The notes under the pieces: generated by a model
The model's input: the letters and a program-made list of their open reading frames with translations, nothing else
Databases searched by the model: none
Told to the model about the DNA's origin: nothing
Assembly: GCA_934725855.1 (NCBI GenBank)
Contig: CAKVCL010000011.1
Span: forward strand, 1 to 64,000
DNA from: an uncultured Cellulosilyticum sp.
GTDB lineage: Bacteria; Bacillota; Clostridia; Lachnospirales; Cellulosilyticaceae
Direction: 5' to 3'
Length of the DNA: 64,000 nt
Part shown: positions 42,298-51,500 of the stretch, piece by piece
How positions within the stretch are numbered: position 1 is the stretch's first letter
Layout of the letters: each line of letters starts with the position of its first letter
Translations under genes and position numbers: made by a program

Positions 42298-43941
42298 ATG
42301 TTAGAAGGATTGTTAATTGGGGTTCAATTTATTTTTTCCTGTATTATAGGGATTTATTTTTTTACGCAACTGAAAGGCCAAAATAGTTCAAAGACTAATA
42401 TTTATAAAAATTCTATTCAAAAAATGGAAGAGATGAGTGAACTTAGAAAAATCGCTCTTACAAAACCTCTTTCTGAGAAAGTAAGGCCAAAATGCGAAGA
42501 AGATATTATAGGGCAAAAAGATGGTATGAAAGCACTTAAAACAGCATTGTGTGGACCTAATCCACAGCATGTCTTGATATATGGCGCTCCAGGAGTAGGA
42601 AAAACGGCAGCAGCGCGTATTGTTTTGGAAATTGCAAAAGCATCTGCAGGAACGCCGTTTAAGAGAAATGCAAAGTTTATTGAAATTGATGCAACCACAT
42701 TGCGTTTTGATGAGCGCAGTATCGCAGACCCTCTTATTGGTTCGGTTCATGATCCTATTTACCAAGGGGCAGGAGCCTATGGACAGGCAGGCGTTCCACA
42801 GCCAAAGCTAGGGGCTGTAACTAAAGCGCATGGCGGCGTTTTATTTATTGATGAAATCGGAGAATTGCATAGTGTTCAGATGAACAAGCTGCTTAAAGTA
42901 CTTGAAGACCGTAAAGTGTTTTTAGAGAGCTCTTATTATTCTGCTTATGATGAGAATATTCCTAGAGATATACATGATGTATTTACGAATGGTTTACCAG
43001 CAGACTTCAGATTAATAGGGGCTACAACCAGAAGTCCTGAAGATATTCCACCGGCGCTTCGATCTCGTTGCATAGAAATATTTTTTAATGATTTAACAGA
43101 AAAAGATATCCTAGAGATTGTTAACTCAGTATCAGAAAGAGAAGAGATTAGTATAAAGGATGCTGCTAAAGAATTAATTAGTAACTATGCCATTAATGGG
43201 CGTGACGCTGTCAATATGCTACAAACCGCACAGAGCTTGGTACGTTTAGAAGGAAGGTTTGACATTACGAAGAAGGATTTAGAGTGGGTGATTCAAACTG
43301 GGCATTATATAGCAAGACCTAAATCTAACCTAAAGCTTAAGGACGAAGTGGGATGTGTTAATGGACTGGGTGTGCTAGGTAATGGAAGAGGAATGGTACT
43401 GAGTATTGAAGCTGTAGCAAAACAAGTAGAGTGTGGACAAGGAAAAGTGAAAGTATCTGGCATTGTGGAAGAAGAGGAAATACAAGGCAAGCAAAGTAAA
43501 ACAAAAAGAAAAAGTATGGCAGTTAATTCAGTGGAAAATGTACTCACTTTATTAAAAATGAGATATAATGTTAACATGGATAATTATTTCTTGCATATTA
43601 ATTATACATCAGGAATACCTATTGATGGGCCATCAGCAGGAGTAGCTATATTTTGTGTATTATACTCAGCAATATTTAATAAGATTATTCCTGGCAATAT
43701 AGCGATGACAGGGGAAATTTCTATTAGAGGAGAAGTTTGCCCTGTAGGTGGTGTGTATGAAAAAGTAATGGCAGCAAAAGAAGCTGGGCTTAAGAAGGTA
43801 TTTATTCCAAAAGATAATATGCAAGATTTATTAAAGAATATAGACATAGAAATAATACCCGTAGAGCGTATTGAGCAAGTTATTGCTTCAATTTTTGAAG
43901 AGGCACTTATTAAAGAAGCAACTTCTAAGTTACATGCATAA
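42298..43941 (+). CDS. lonB: LonB, membrane-anchored Lon-type protease of sporulating Firmicutes
   Basis: A 547-residue protease with one N-terminal membrane helix (about 2-24: LEGLLIGVQFIFSCIIGIYFF). The AAA domain has Walker A IYGAPGVGKTAAARIV and Walker B GGVLFIDEIGELH. The C-terminal protease holds catalytic Ser in GIPIDGPSAGVAIF and Lys in GGVYEKVMAAKEAGLKKVF. LonB is a forespore-expressed ATP-dependent protease. Unlike LonA it lacks the large N-terminal substrate domain. GTAGGAGGATGTTTT precedes the start. lonA follows after a 78-base gap, an arrangement typical of this group. Confidence 0.93.
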   Translation: MLEGLLIGVQFIFSCIIGIYFFTQLKGQNSSKTNIYKNSIQKMEEMSELRKIALTKPLSEKVRPKCEEDIIGQKDGMKALKTALCGPNPQHVLIYGAPGVGKTAAARIVLEIAKASAGTPFKRNAKFIEIDATTLRFDERSIADPLIGSVHDPIYQGAGAYGQAGVPQPKLGAVTKAHGGVLFIDEIGELHSVQMNKLLKVLEDRKVFLESSYYSAYDENIPRDIHDVFTNGLPADFRLIGATTRSPEDIPPALRSRCIEIFFNDLTEKDILEIVNSVSEREEISIKDAAKELISNYAINGRDAVNMLQTAQSLVRLEGRFDITKKDLEWVIQTGHYIARPKSNLKLKDEVGCVNGLGVLGNGRGMVLSIEAVAKQVECGQGKVKVSGIVEEEEIQGKQSKTKRKSMAVNSVENVLTLLKMRYNVNMDNYFLHINYTSGIPIDGPSAGVAIFCVLYSAIFNKIIPGNIAMTGEISIRGEVCPVGGVYEKVMAAKEAGLKKVFIPKDNMQDLLKNIDIEIIPVERIEQVIASIFEEALIKEATSKLHA

Positions 43942-44019
43942 TAGATGATGTATGTGCTGCTTTTGCGTTATGATAGCTTGCAGGTAAATAGTCATATCGG
44001 GTCATTTGAGGGTGGAAAA

Positions 44020-46332
44020 ATGAATAAAGAAATAGTTAATATACCTGTACTTCCATTAAGAGGTGTAACGATATTTCCAGAAATCGTTATGAATTTTGAT
44101 GTAGGAAGGGAAAAGTCAGTAAAAGCACTTGAAGCGGCTATGAAAAATGATGAAGTGATTTTAGTTGTAGCTCAAAAAGATGCGGATACAGATCATCCAA
44201 AACAAGAGGACTTATATAGTATTGGGACTGTTGCAAAAATCAAGCAAATGGTTAAAATTGGTGAAGGTCAATATAAGGTTATTGTAAAAGGAATTATAAG
44301 AGCGAAGATTTTAGAATTAAATGAAAGTAACTATTTAGCGGCTGAAGCAGAAGTGATTAAAGATACTTGGGACGAAGAAGATGTAGAACAGCAAGCTTTA
44401 ATTAGAACAATAGGTGAATTGTTTGAGAAATATGCCCAACTTAATCCACGTATTACAGACGAAGTGCTATATGGTATTTTAAGTATTAAGAATAGCTTAG
44501 AAATGGTAGACATTATCATTGGACATATTGTATTGGAAGTAGAAAGAAAACAAGAAATTTTAAGTTGTTTAGATGTAAAAGAACGTTTATTTAAAACAAT
44601 AAAAGTTTTAGAGTCTGAAGTTGAGATTCTTTCCATGCAAAAAGAGATTATGGATAAAGTTAAAGCTCGCATTGATCAAACTCAAAAAGAGTATTTCTTA
44701 CGTGAACAAGTTAAAGTCATTCAAGAGCAGCTTGGTGATAAGGATGGCTTATTAGCAGATATTGAAAAATATGAAAATAAAATGAAAGAAATTGTATTAC
44801 CTGATGAAGTTAAAGAAAAATTAGAACGTGAAATTAGAAAATTACGTAATATGCCTTCTAGTTCACCTGATAATGGAAATATAAGAACTTATATAGAAAC
44901 GGTTTTAGATTTACCATGGGGTAAACAAACAGAAGAGAATATGGATTTAAAAAAAGCTGAGCAAATTTTAGCAAAGGAACATTATGGACTTACAAAGATT
45001 AAAGAACGTGTGATGGAATATTTAGCAGTACGTAAATTATCTAAAGAAGTTCCTTCTCCCATTATTTGTTTAGTAGGACCTCCGGGAGTGGGTAAGACTT
45101 CTATAGCACGCTCTATAGCACATGCTACAGGAAGAAATTATGTTCGCATTTCGCTTGGTGGTGTTAGAGATGAAGCAGAAATCAGAGGACATAGAAGAAC
45201 CTATGTAGGTGCTATACCAGGGCGTTTTATTTATGGACTTTCTGAGGCTAAGAGTAATAATCCATTAATGCTTTTAGATGAAATTGATAAAATGTCTAAC
45301 GATTTTAAAGGAGATCCTGCAGCTGCTATTCTTGAAATACTAGATAGCAATCAAAATAGTGCATTTAAAGACCATTACTTAGAGGTACCAGTTGATCTGT
45401 CAAACGTTTTATTTGTGGCAACAGCTAATACTTTAAATGGTATACCAAGACCACTATTAGACCGTATGGAAATCATTGAAGTTGGCAGCTATACAGTGAT
45501 TGAAAAGTTAGAAATTGCACAGAAATATTTATTACCTGCACAACTTGAAAAGCATCATTTGACCAAAGAAAATTTAAAACTTACTAAAGCAAATTTGCGC
45601 TATATTATTGAGCATTATACAAAAGAAGCAGGCGTTAGAGGATTGGAGCGTACATTAGCGAGTATTTGCCGTAAGGTAGTGCGAGAAATGGTAGAAAAGA
45701 ATGTTTCTTCTGTGCAAGTTAATATGGCAAAAATTAAGGCTTATTTAGGACCATTATTTTTTGAATATGAAGAAAAGAATAAGTCAGCTGAAGTTGGTAT
45801 AGTAAGAGGTCTTGCATGGACAAGTGTGGGTGGCGATACATTATCTATTGAAGTCAATTGTATGAAAGGCAAAGGCCAATTAGAACTTACAGGGAAAATG
45901 GGAGATGTGATGAAGGAATCCGCTAAAGCAGCTGTAAGTTTCATTCGTTCTAGAGCAGAAGCGTTAGGAATTGATGAGGAATTTTATAAGAATACGGATA
46001 TTCATATTCATATTCCAGAAGGAGCTGTTCCTAAAGATGGTCCATCTGCAGGGATTACTATGGGAGTAGCTATGATTTCAGCATTAACGGGCAAGAAGGT
46101 AAGAGCAGACCTTGCTATGACAGGAGAAATTACGATTAGAGGGAGAGTGCTTCCAATTGGTGGATTAAAAGAAAAGCTTCTTGCAGCAAAACGTGCTAGA
46201 ATGAATACAGTTATTGTACCAATGCAAAATAAAAGAAATGTAGAAGAATTAGAAGTGTGTATTACAGAGGAACTCGAAATTATATTTGCTTCTGAAATGG
46301 ATGATGTATTACAGCATGTTTTTGCCGAATAA
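44020..46332 (+). CDS. lon: ATP-dependent protease La (LonA)
   Basis: A 770-residue Lon. The N-terminal LON domain starts IPVLPLRGVTIFPEIVMNFDVGREKSV. Walker A is LVGPPGVGKTSIARSIAHATGR; sensor and HRRTYVGAIPGRFI motifs follow; the catalytic dyad is Ser in VPKDGPSAGITM and Lys in GGLKEKLLAAKRARM. It degrades misfolded and regulatory proteins. I start at ATG 44020 (GAGGGTGG upstream); an earlier in-frame ATG at 43945 adds 25 residues absent from the family. Confidence 0.95.
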   Translation: MNKEIVNIPVLPLRGVTIFPEIVMNFDVGREKSVKALEAAMKNDEVILVVAQKDADTDHPKQEDLYSIGTVAKIKQMVKIGEGQYKVIVKGIIRAKILELNESNYLAAEAEVIKDTWDEEDVEQQALIRTIGELFEKYAQLNPRITDEVLYGILSIKNSLEMVDIIIGHIVLEVERKQEILSCLDVKERLFKTIKVLESEVEILSMQKEIMDKVKARIDQTQKEYFLREQVKVIQEQLGDKDGLLADIEKYENKMKEIVLPDEVKEKLEREIRKLRNMPSSSPDNGNIRTYIETVLDLPWGKQTEENMDLKKAEQILAKEHYGLTKIKERVMEYLAVRKLSKEVPSPIICLVGPPGVGKTSIARSIAHATGRNYVRISLGGVRDEAEIRGHRRTYVGAIPGRFIYGLSEAKSNNPLMLLDEIDKMSNDFKGDPAAAILEILDSNQNSAFKDHYLEVPVDLSNVLFVATANTLNGIPRPLLDRMEIIEVGSYTVIEKLEIAQKYLLPAQLEKHHLTKENLKLTKANLRYIIEHYTKEAGVRGLERTLASICRKVVREMVEKNVSSVQVNMAKIKAYLGPLFFEYEEKNKSAEVGIVRGLAWTSVGGDTLSIEVNCMKGKGQLELTGKMGDVMKESAKAAVSFIRSRAEALGIDEEFYKNTDIHIHIPEGAVPKDGPSAGITMGVAMISALTGKKVRADLAMTGEITIRGRVLPIGGLKEKLLAAKRARMNTVIVPMQNKRNVEELEVCITEELEIIFASEMDDVLQHVFAE

Positions 46333-46398
46333 AATCATGCGTTAGACAATGAATTTAAAATTAAGAGACGATATGGGTTTTTAATAAGGAGACGAAAG

Positions 46399-47028
46399 AT
46401 GAATGTAACAAAAGCAGAAATGATTATAACAGCAGGTATGACCTCGCAATTTCCAAAGCATGATTTGCCAGAGATTGCTTTTGCAGGAAAGTCAAATGTA
46501 GGAAAATCTTCACTACTTAATGCAATGCTTAATAGAAAATCACTTGCAAGAATTAGTTCACAACCAGGAAAAACACAAACGATTAATTTTTATAGTGTAC
46601 AAGATACTTTTATGTTTGTTGACTTACCGGGATATGGTTATGCGAAGGTATCCAAATCAGAGAGAGAAAAATGGGGTAAATTGATTGAAGGGTATTTACA
46701 AAAAAGAGAGCAGCTTCAAAAGATTATTCTCTTAATAGATATTAGACATGAGGTCGGAAGCAATGATAAGATGATGTATGATTGGATCAAGCATTATCAT
46801 GATGAAGTGATTGTTGTAGCCACTAAAATGGATAAAATTAAACGTAGTCAAGTTCAGAAACAATTATCTGTGATTAGAAAAGGATTAGGTTTATCTGGGA
46901 ATGATAAATTGATTGCTTTTTCTTCAGAAACGAAACAGGGTAAAGATGAGTTATGGAAGATTATCGAAGAATGTCTAGGAAGCAAGGAAGAAGTAGTAAG
47001 TGAAAGTAAGGCAAATGATTTAGAATAA
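46399..47028 (+). CDS. engB: Ribosome biogenesis GTPase EngB/YsxC
   Basis: A 209-residue GTPase needed for 50S assembly. G1 is AGKSNVGKSSLLNAML, G3 DLPGYGYAKVSK, G4 TKMDKIKR, with the family's short N-terminus (PKHDLPEIAFAG). It normally follows lon in Firmicutes, as here (66-base gap, TAAGGAGACGAAAG ATG). About 10 extra acidic residues at the C-terminus (SKEEVVSESKANDLE) are the only variable part. Confidence 0.95.
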   Translation: MNVTKAEMIITAGMTSQFPKHDLPEIAFAGKSNVGKSSLLNAMLNRKSLARISSQPGKTQTINFYSVQDTFMFVDLPGYGYAKVSKSEREKWGKLIEGYLQKREQLQKIILLIDIRHEVGSNDKMMYDWIKHYHDEVIVVATKMDKIKRSQVQKQLSVIRKGLGLSGNDKLIAFSSETKQGKDELWKIIEECLGSKEEVVSESKANDLE

Positions 47029-47056
47029 ATGAGAGATAACAAATGGGGGGAGTAGG

Positions 47057-47563
47057 ATGAGTTTTCCTAAGGAGTTTTATTTTAAAGAAGGTAAATTAGA
47101 ACTATCAATGCTGGATGATGATGAAAATGAAAGAGCAGAAAAAAAGGATATTTTAGAAGAAGAGGATTCACCAGAATCTAAGCTAGTAGTGAGTGAAGAG
47201 GTATATAAAACACTTCATTATATGGGAAAATATTTAACTATAAAAGAAGAAGCGCCTAAAGTAGAAAATAAATACGAAAGCACGATTACTAAGGAAGATG
47301 AAATTAGCTGTTCTAAAGATAAAAATATTATTCTTTTTACGAAGCCCAAGAAAGCAAATATATTAGAAAACAGTGATAAGCAAAATGTCAGTGAGTTAGT
47401 GAAGGCTGAAGATGAGAATGAAATAAAATCATTAAATCAACAGAGCATAGATTCTTTTTTAGAAGGATACTTTAAAAAATGTAGTACTAAACCCTATCAA
47501 TATGCTGAGGAACTAAAGAAGCATATTGATAAACAAATAGAGACTATTAGAAATTATAGCTAG
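47057..47563 (+). CDS. Hypothetical acidic, low-complexity protein
   Basis: A 168-residue protein not recognised. It is rich in Glu, Asp, Lys and Ser (for example DDDENERAEKKDILEEEDSPESK) with no membrane segment or Cys motif, and probably largely disordered apart from the C-terminal helix (QQSIDSFLEGYFKKCSTKPYQYAEELKKHIDKQIETIRNY). It starts behind GGGGGGAGTAGG, 28 bases after engB, so probably shares that transcript. The fast-evolving middle and conserved-looking ends suggest a linker between two short binding segments; no function can be named. Confidence 0.55.
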   Translation: MSFPKEFYFKEGKLELSMLDDDENERAEKKDILEEEDSPESKLVVSEEVYKTLHYMGKYLTIKEEAPKVENKYESTITKEDEISCSKDKNIILFTKPKKANILENSDKQNVSELVKAEDENEIKSLNQQSIDSFLEGYFKKCSTKPYQYAEELKKHIDKQIETIRNYS

Positions 47564-47615
47564 ATATCCCACCAATAGAGATTAAATAACAAAATTTATT
47601 ATTAAGATAAAAAGG

Positions 47616-47669
47616 TTGACATGCAATAATAGATATGATATTATAATTTTCGTCAGATGAGTTCTGACG
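47616..47669 (+). promoter_or_regulatory. Promoter and leader hairpin of the two-tRNA operon
   Basis: TTGACA (47616-47621), 17-base spacer, TATTAT (47639-47644). The leader hairpin CGTCAGA/TCTGACG (47651-47669) lies 7 bases before the first tRNA and shares the GTCAG/CTGAC core with the leader of the large tRNA array. Confidence 0.8.
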
Positions 47670-47675
47670 AGATAT

Positions 47676-47748
47676 GCGCGAATGGCTCAGTTGGTAGAGC
47701 ATCTCCTTGCCAAGGAGAGGGTCGCGGGTTCGAGTCCCGTTTCGCGCT
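47676..47748 (+). tRNA. tRNA-Gly (GCC)
   Basis: Acceptor GCGCGAA/TTCGCGC, discriminator T, anticodon loop TTGCCAA gives GCC. Confidence 0.95.
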
Positions 47749-47752
47749 CTGA

Positions 47753-47827
47753 CGGGGTGTGGCTCAGTTTGGCTAGAGCGCCTGATTTGGGTTCAGGAGG
47801 CCGCAGGTTCGAGTCCTGTCACCCCGA
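47753..47827 (+). tRNA. tRNA-Pro (TGG)
   Basis: Acceptor CGGGGTG/CACCCCG, discriminator A, anticodon loop TTTGGGT gives TGG. Confidence 0.95.
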
Positions 47828-47900
47828 CTAGAGAAAGAGGCTGTTAATTAATGTACACATTGATTAGTGGTCTTTTTTATTGTCTTAAAATATGACGCTT

Positions 47901-47946
47901 ACAAGAAAAAACGTCTTGCTTTAATTTGCAAGACGTTTTTTCTTGT
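47901..47946. terminator. Bidirectional terminator
   Basis: Perfect 19-bp stem (47901-47919 with 47928-47946) with ACGTTTTTTCTTGT and its mirror. It ends the tRNA operon rightward and the DUF4364 gene leftward. Confidence 0.88.
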
Positions 47947-47948
47947 AA

Positions 47949-48473
47949 TTATTTAGATAAAATATGAAGAATTTCACCATACAAATTCGATGCATTTTCT
48001 TTCCAATTGCGACATAGTTCAATGGCTTGCTTTTTAGAGCCTACGTTTAAACTTAAATCAATAAGTGTCGATTCGTTTTCTGTAACTTTACAATGAATCA
48101 CATATTCATTCTCTTTAGTCGGCGTATATTCAGCATAAACATCTAGTTCGCTCTTTAGTTTACGCCAGTTCTTCTCAATAAAGGTATCTAACTCAGTCCT
48201 AATAAAATTAGGAATTCTTGAAACAAAAAACTCTAACGTTTGAGAGCCACGTTCGCTGATTTCAAAATAAGAAATATGTTTTTGTTTTGAAATGGTAATG
48301 AACTTGGAAGTTTCAAGTTCAGTTAAATACTGTTGTAAGGAAAAGTAGTCTGTATAACCTCTTTCAAGGATGATTTGTGTAATTTGAGAAACTGAAAGAG
48401 GCATTTTAACTTGAGCTAAAAGATAGAGTATGATGAGCTTATTGACTGTAAAGTCTTCATTACTTAAATTCAT
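47949..48473 (-). CDS. DUF4364 family winged-helix protein
   Basis: A 174-residue protein matching the DUF4364 family of Clostridia. The N-terminal wHTH lies at about 10-85 (LIILYLLAQVKMPLSVSQITQIILERGYTDYFSLQQYLTELETSKFITISKQKHISYFEISERG), followed by a mixed alpha/beta C-terminal part (EYVIHCKVTENESTLIDLSLNVGSKKQAIELCRNWKENA). It is a probable DNA-binding regulator of unknown target. ATG at 48473 is chosen because GAGGAGG lies 7 bases upstream; an extra in-frame ATG at 48488 would overlap that site. The radical-SAM gene lies upstream on the same strand. Confidence 0.8.
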   Translation of the reverse strand: MNLSNEDFTVNKLIILYLLAQVKMPLSVSQITQIILERGYTDYFSLQQYLTELETSKFITISKQKHISYFEISERGSQTLEFFVSRIPNFIRTELDTFIEKNWRKLKSELDVYAEYTPTKENEYVIHCKVTENESTLIDLSLNVGSKKQAIELCRNWKENASNLYGEILHILSK

Positions 48474-48525
48474 AACTTGCCTCCTCACACCTTTTATATT
48501 ATTTTAACGTAAATAGATATTAAAC

Positions 48526-49488
48526 TCAACATTTGTTTTGTGGTTTCCACATAGAACAACTATTGGATGCTTCACAAAATAAAAGACCTTGATAAATATT
48601 ATGGGTTTTAAAGTAGTGATTCATATGATTAAGGACATTCTTTTTATGAATAGTCCATAAAGGTGCAATAAGGTGATTACGAGCACCATCACCTGTTAAA
48701 CGATGAATGACAAAATGAGGTGGGAATAGAGAAAGCATATCCCCTATCAGGCTAATATATTCCTCCTCGGTCAGTAGTTTATAGGGATGTTCTTCGTAAT
48801 ATTTTCCCAGCGGGGCATTATCTAAAATATGAAGCATATGAAGTTTAACCCCTTGAATAGGTAAATGGCTGATATAACGTGCAGTTTCTAACATTTGTTC
48901 TTTGGATTCATTGGGTAACCCTAAAATGAGATGAATAACGGTTTCAATTTGATGAGTAGTTAGTTTTTCTATAGCTTCATTGAAAACAGATAAGTTATAA
49001 CCCCTATTAATAAGAAGTGCGGTATCTTCATGAATGGTTTGAAGACCGAGTTCAATCCAAAGATGAGTACGTTTACTAAGTGCTTCAAGATAATTTATAA
49101 TTTCATCCGATAAACAATCTGGACGAGTAGCAATGGCTAAGCCTACAACACCCGGAAAAGCGAGAGCTTCTTCATATTTTTGTTTAAGAATATCTAAAGA
49201 ATCATAAGTGTTTGTAAAGGCTTGGAAGTAAGCAATGTATTTACGGTTTATTCCCCATTTTGCTTCTAAAAGGTGACTTGCTTCACGAAGCTGAGCTGTA
49301 ATGTTACCTTTGGTGTAGCCAGTAAAGTCTCCGCTTCCTCTTTCACTACAAAAAAGACATCCTTTGGAAGAAATTTTGCCATCACGATTAGGACAAGTAA
49401 AACCTCCATCTATGGAAAGCTTAAGTACTTTTTCTCCATGACGCTCTCGTAAAAAATGATTTAAACTATAAAAATGATCTGTTTGCAT
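48526..49488 (-). CDS. Radical SAM protein, YhcC/TIGR01212 family
   Basis: A 320-residue radical SAM enzyme. The cluster cysteines lie in FTCPNRDGKISSKGCLFCSERGSGDF (residues about 31-55), with the wider spacing typical of the YhcC/Elp3-like subgroup. IATRPDCLSDEIINYL, WIELGLQTIHEDTALLINRGY and HLILGLPNESKEQML are the SAM-binding strands. It shares the Elp3 radical-SAM core but lacks an acetyltransferase domain. The substrate is not established; a tRNA- or protein-modifying role is often assumed. It is 37 bases upstream of the DUF4364 gene on the same strand. Confidence 0.88.
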   Translation of the reverse strand: MQTDHFYSLNHFLRERHGEKVLKLSIDGGFTCPNRDGKISSKGCLFCSERGSGDFTGYTKGNITAQLREASHLLEAKWGINRKYIAYFQAFTNTYDSLDILKQKYEEALAFPGVVGLAIATRPDCLSDEIINYLEALSKRTHLWIELGLQTIHEDTALLINRGYNLSVFNEAIEKLTTHQIETVIHLILGLPNESKEQMLETARYISHLPIQGVKLHMLHILDNAPLGKYYEEHPYKLLTEEEYISLIGDMLSLFPPHFVIHRLTGDGARNHLIAPLWTIHKKNVLNHMNHYFKTHNIYQGLLFCEASNSCSMWKPQNKC

Positions 49489-49577
49489 ATAATAATGTCC
49501 TTATTCAATAAATAGATTAAAAAAAGATAATATAAAGTAGTAGCCTTAAGCTAATACTATATATTATCTTATAGAAG

Positions 49578-50012
49578 TTATTGGAGTGCAAGGAGCATTT
49601 CTTCTTTTCTTAATCTAATTTCTTCGCAGACTTCAATTGTATGTGCCCACTGATCGGGGGTAGTGATGGTTCTGGAAAATTTAATAAAATCATCTCTTAA
49701 AATTTTAGTAAAGTCTTTTTTGATTTGCGCTGCCTCCTCATCCGTTTGAGCTAAAGAAAGAGCTTCTAGAAACTCGTTAGCCCTGCTAGCAGTAACAAAA
49801 GGAAGGTAAGGTTGCAAGACATCTAACTTTTGCTCAAGTGCTTCATATTGGCGTTTAAAGGGATTACCTTCTACGTTTTCCATATACGCTAAAAAAGCAT
49901 CTAGATTTAAGAATGTAATGTTTTTAATAGGTGAATAATCAAAATCAGATAGAATATGACGAAAATCTTCAAGTTCAAACTTAAGTTCTTGTTTGGAAAG
50001 TAAAGCTGGCAT
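49578..50012 (-). CDS. Hypothetical helical protein
   Basis: A 144-residue, almost entirely alpha-helical cytoplasmic protein, not recognised. Helical stretches such as KQELKFELEDFRHILSDFDY, NPFKRQYEALEQKLDVLQPYL and ANEFLEALSLAQTDEEAAQIKKDFTKILRDDFIKF are amphipathic. I start at ATG 50012 (MPALLSKQEL) with AAGGGGG 9 bases upstream; 20 in-frame codons before it have no ribosome site. It follows the methyltransferase gene on the same strand by 95 bases. No catalytic motif is visible. Confidence 0.6.
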   Translation of the reverse strand: MPALLSKQELKFELEDFRHILSDFDYSPIKNITFLNLDAFLAYMENVEGNPFKRQYEALEQKLDVLQPYLPFVTASRANEFLEALSLAQTDEEAAQIKKDFTKILRDDFIKFSRTITTPDQWAHTIEVCEEIRLRKEEMLLALQ

Positions 50013-50107
50013 GATAAAGTCCCCCTTAACATCATTTAAAAGCAAATAATCTATATAAACTAGTATGTCCATTAAGGGGGAAAAAACAAAATGTAAAAAT
50101 ATCCGTT

Positions 50108-51277
50108 TTAAGATGGGAGTGCCTTAAAGTTTTCCCCATCTTTTGGGGGTTTTGGCCCAAAGTATTGATAGAAATCAACTTTTAAATTACCATTAAACAA
50201 TTTACGTTTTTTGTTGGCTTTTTTACCATAATCTCTTTCAAAAGTGTCAGAAGAAGTAATGGTATAGAGAGACCAAGTTGGATTGCTATCGGTTAGTCTT
50301 CTAAGTTCTTTATGAATTTGACTAACTTTTACAGGGTCGCTAATACGTTCACCATAAGGTGGGTTAACGATCATAACACCATAATCACCATGAGGAAGAG
50401 AAACTTTGTGGATCGGTTTGGCAAAGAATTGAATGCAATCACCAATACCAGCAGCATCTGCATTTTCACGTGCCTTTTGAATCATATTACGATCGATATC
50501 TGAAGCGTAGATAATAGGATTTCCTTTACGGTCAATCGCTTCCTTTGCTTCTAGGCGAAGTTCATCCCAAAGTTTTTTAGGAACTTGTGGCCAGAATGAA
50601 GAAGCAAATTGTCTATGAAGGCCAGGGGCAATATTCTTTGCCATTAGAGCTGCTTCAATGGCAAAAGTACCAGAGCCACAACAGGGATCATATAAAATAC
50701 GACCTTTTTGCCAGTAACTAATACCTAGTAGTGCAGCTGCCATTGTTTCTTTAAGTGGGGCTTCACTTTGTTTAACACGATAACCACGTTTGTGTAAGCC
50801 TTCACGACCAGTTGTGTCAATCGTTAAAGTAGCGATATCCTTTAAAAGTGAAACTTGAACGGTATATTCTGGACCTGTTTCAGGAAACCAATCCATTTTA
50901 TAACGTTCACTTAAGTGTTTTACAATAGCTTTTTTAGTAATGGCTTGACAGTCAGAAATACTAAAAAGTTTAGATTTAATAGATTTACCATTGACGGTGA
51001 ATTTAGCATCAGGTGTAATCCAAGCCTCCCAAGGCAGTGCTGCAACTTGATCAAAAAGCTCTACGAAAGTAGTTGCTTTAAATTCTCCCATTTTAATCAG
51101 TACACGGTCAGCACAGCGCAGCCATAAGTTAGAAAGGACGATTGCTTCAGCATCACCCGTGAAAATGACTTTACCATCTTGAACCGCGTTAATCTCATAG
51201 CCTAATTCTTCAACTTCTTTTTTGACCATGGCTTCAAGACCGAAGGTAGAAGTTGCAATAAGTTCAAATCGTTTCAT
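50108..51277 (-). CDS. THUMP-domain rRNA (guanine-N2) methyltransferase, RlmL/YpsC-like
   Basis: A 389-residue SAM-dependent RNA methyltransferase. An N-terminal ferredoxin-like plus THUMP region (about 1-160, with FVELFDQVAALPWEAWITPDAKFTVNGKSIKSKLFS) binds RNA. The catalytic half has motif I ILYDPCCGSGTFAIEAALMAKNIAPG (about 197-222) and the N2-methylation motif IV IVNPPYGERIS (about 308). Family members methylate a guanine of 23S rRNA (m2G2445 in E. coli). It lacks the second, RlmK-type domain of the E. coli fusion, as usual in Firmicutes. GGAGCACGTT precedes the ATG. Confidence 0.9.
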   Translation of the reverse strand: MKRFELIATSTFGLEAMVKKEVEELGYEINAVQDGKVIFTGDAEAIVLSNLWLRCADRVLIKMGEFKATTFVELFDQVAALPWEAWITPDAKFTVNGKSIKSKLFSISDCQAITKKAIVKHLSERYKMDWFPETGPEYTVQVSLLKDIATLTIDTTGREGLHKRGYRVKQSEAPLKETMAAALLGISYWQKGRILYDPCCGSGTFAIEAALMAKNIAPGLHRQFASSFWPQVPKKLWDELRLEAKEAIDRKGNPIIYASDIDRNMIQKARENADAAGIGDCIQFFAKPIHKVSLPHGDYGVMIVNPPYGERISDPVKVSQIHKELRRLTDSNPTWSLYTITSSDTFERDYGKKANKKRKLFNGNLKVDFYQYFGPKPPKDGENFKALPS

Positions 51278-51500
51278 AACGTGCTCCTTATATTTATTCG
51301 ATAGTTTTATTGTACACTAAACGACAAAAAGTGTATAGGGATGAAAGTTAGAATAAGCTATTGTGGAAGCCTTTTATAGGCGAGATTAGAGCAAAATGAA
51401 AAGACTGTTTTTGAAAAATAGACTTGAAATGAAAGGGGGCAAAAAAGTATACTATAAGAAAAAATAGGAGCAAAGAAAAAAATAGGAGCAGACGAATGGA

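Noticed and set aside
42174..42386. 70-codon plus-strand frame before and overlapping lonB
   Set aside because: Out of frame with lonB, no ribosome site, and it starts inside the preceding terminator.
43945..44019. N-terminal extension of LonA
   Set aside because: The 25 extra residues do not match Lon and lack a ribosome site; the ATG at 44020 has one.
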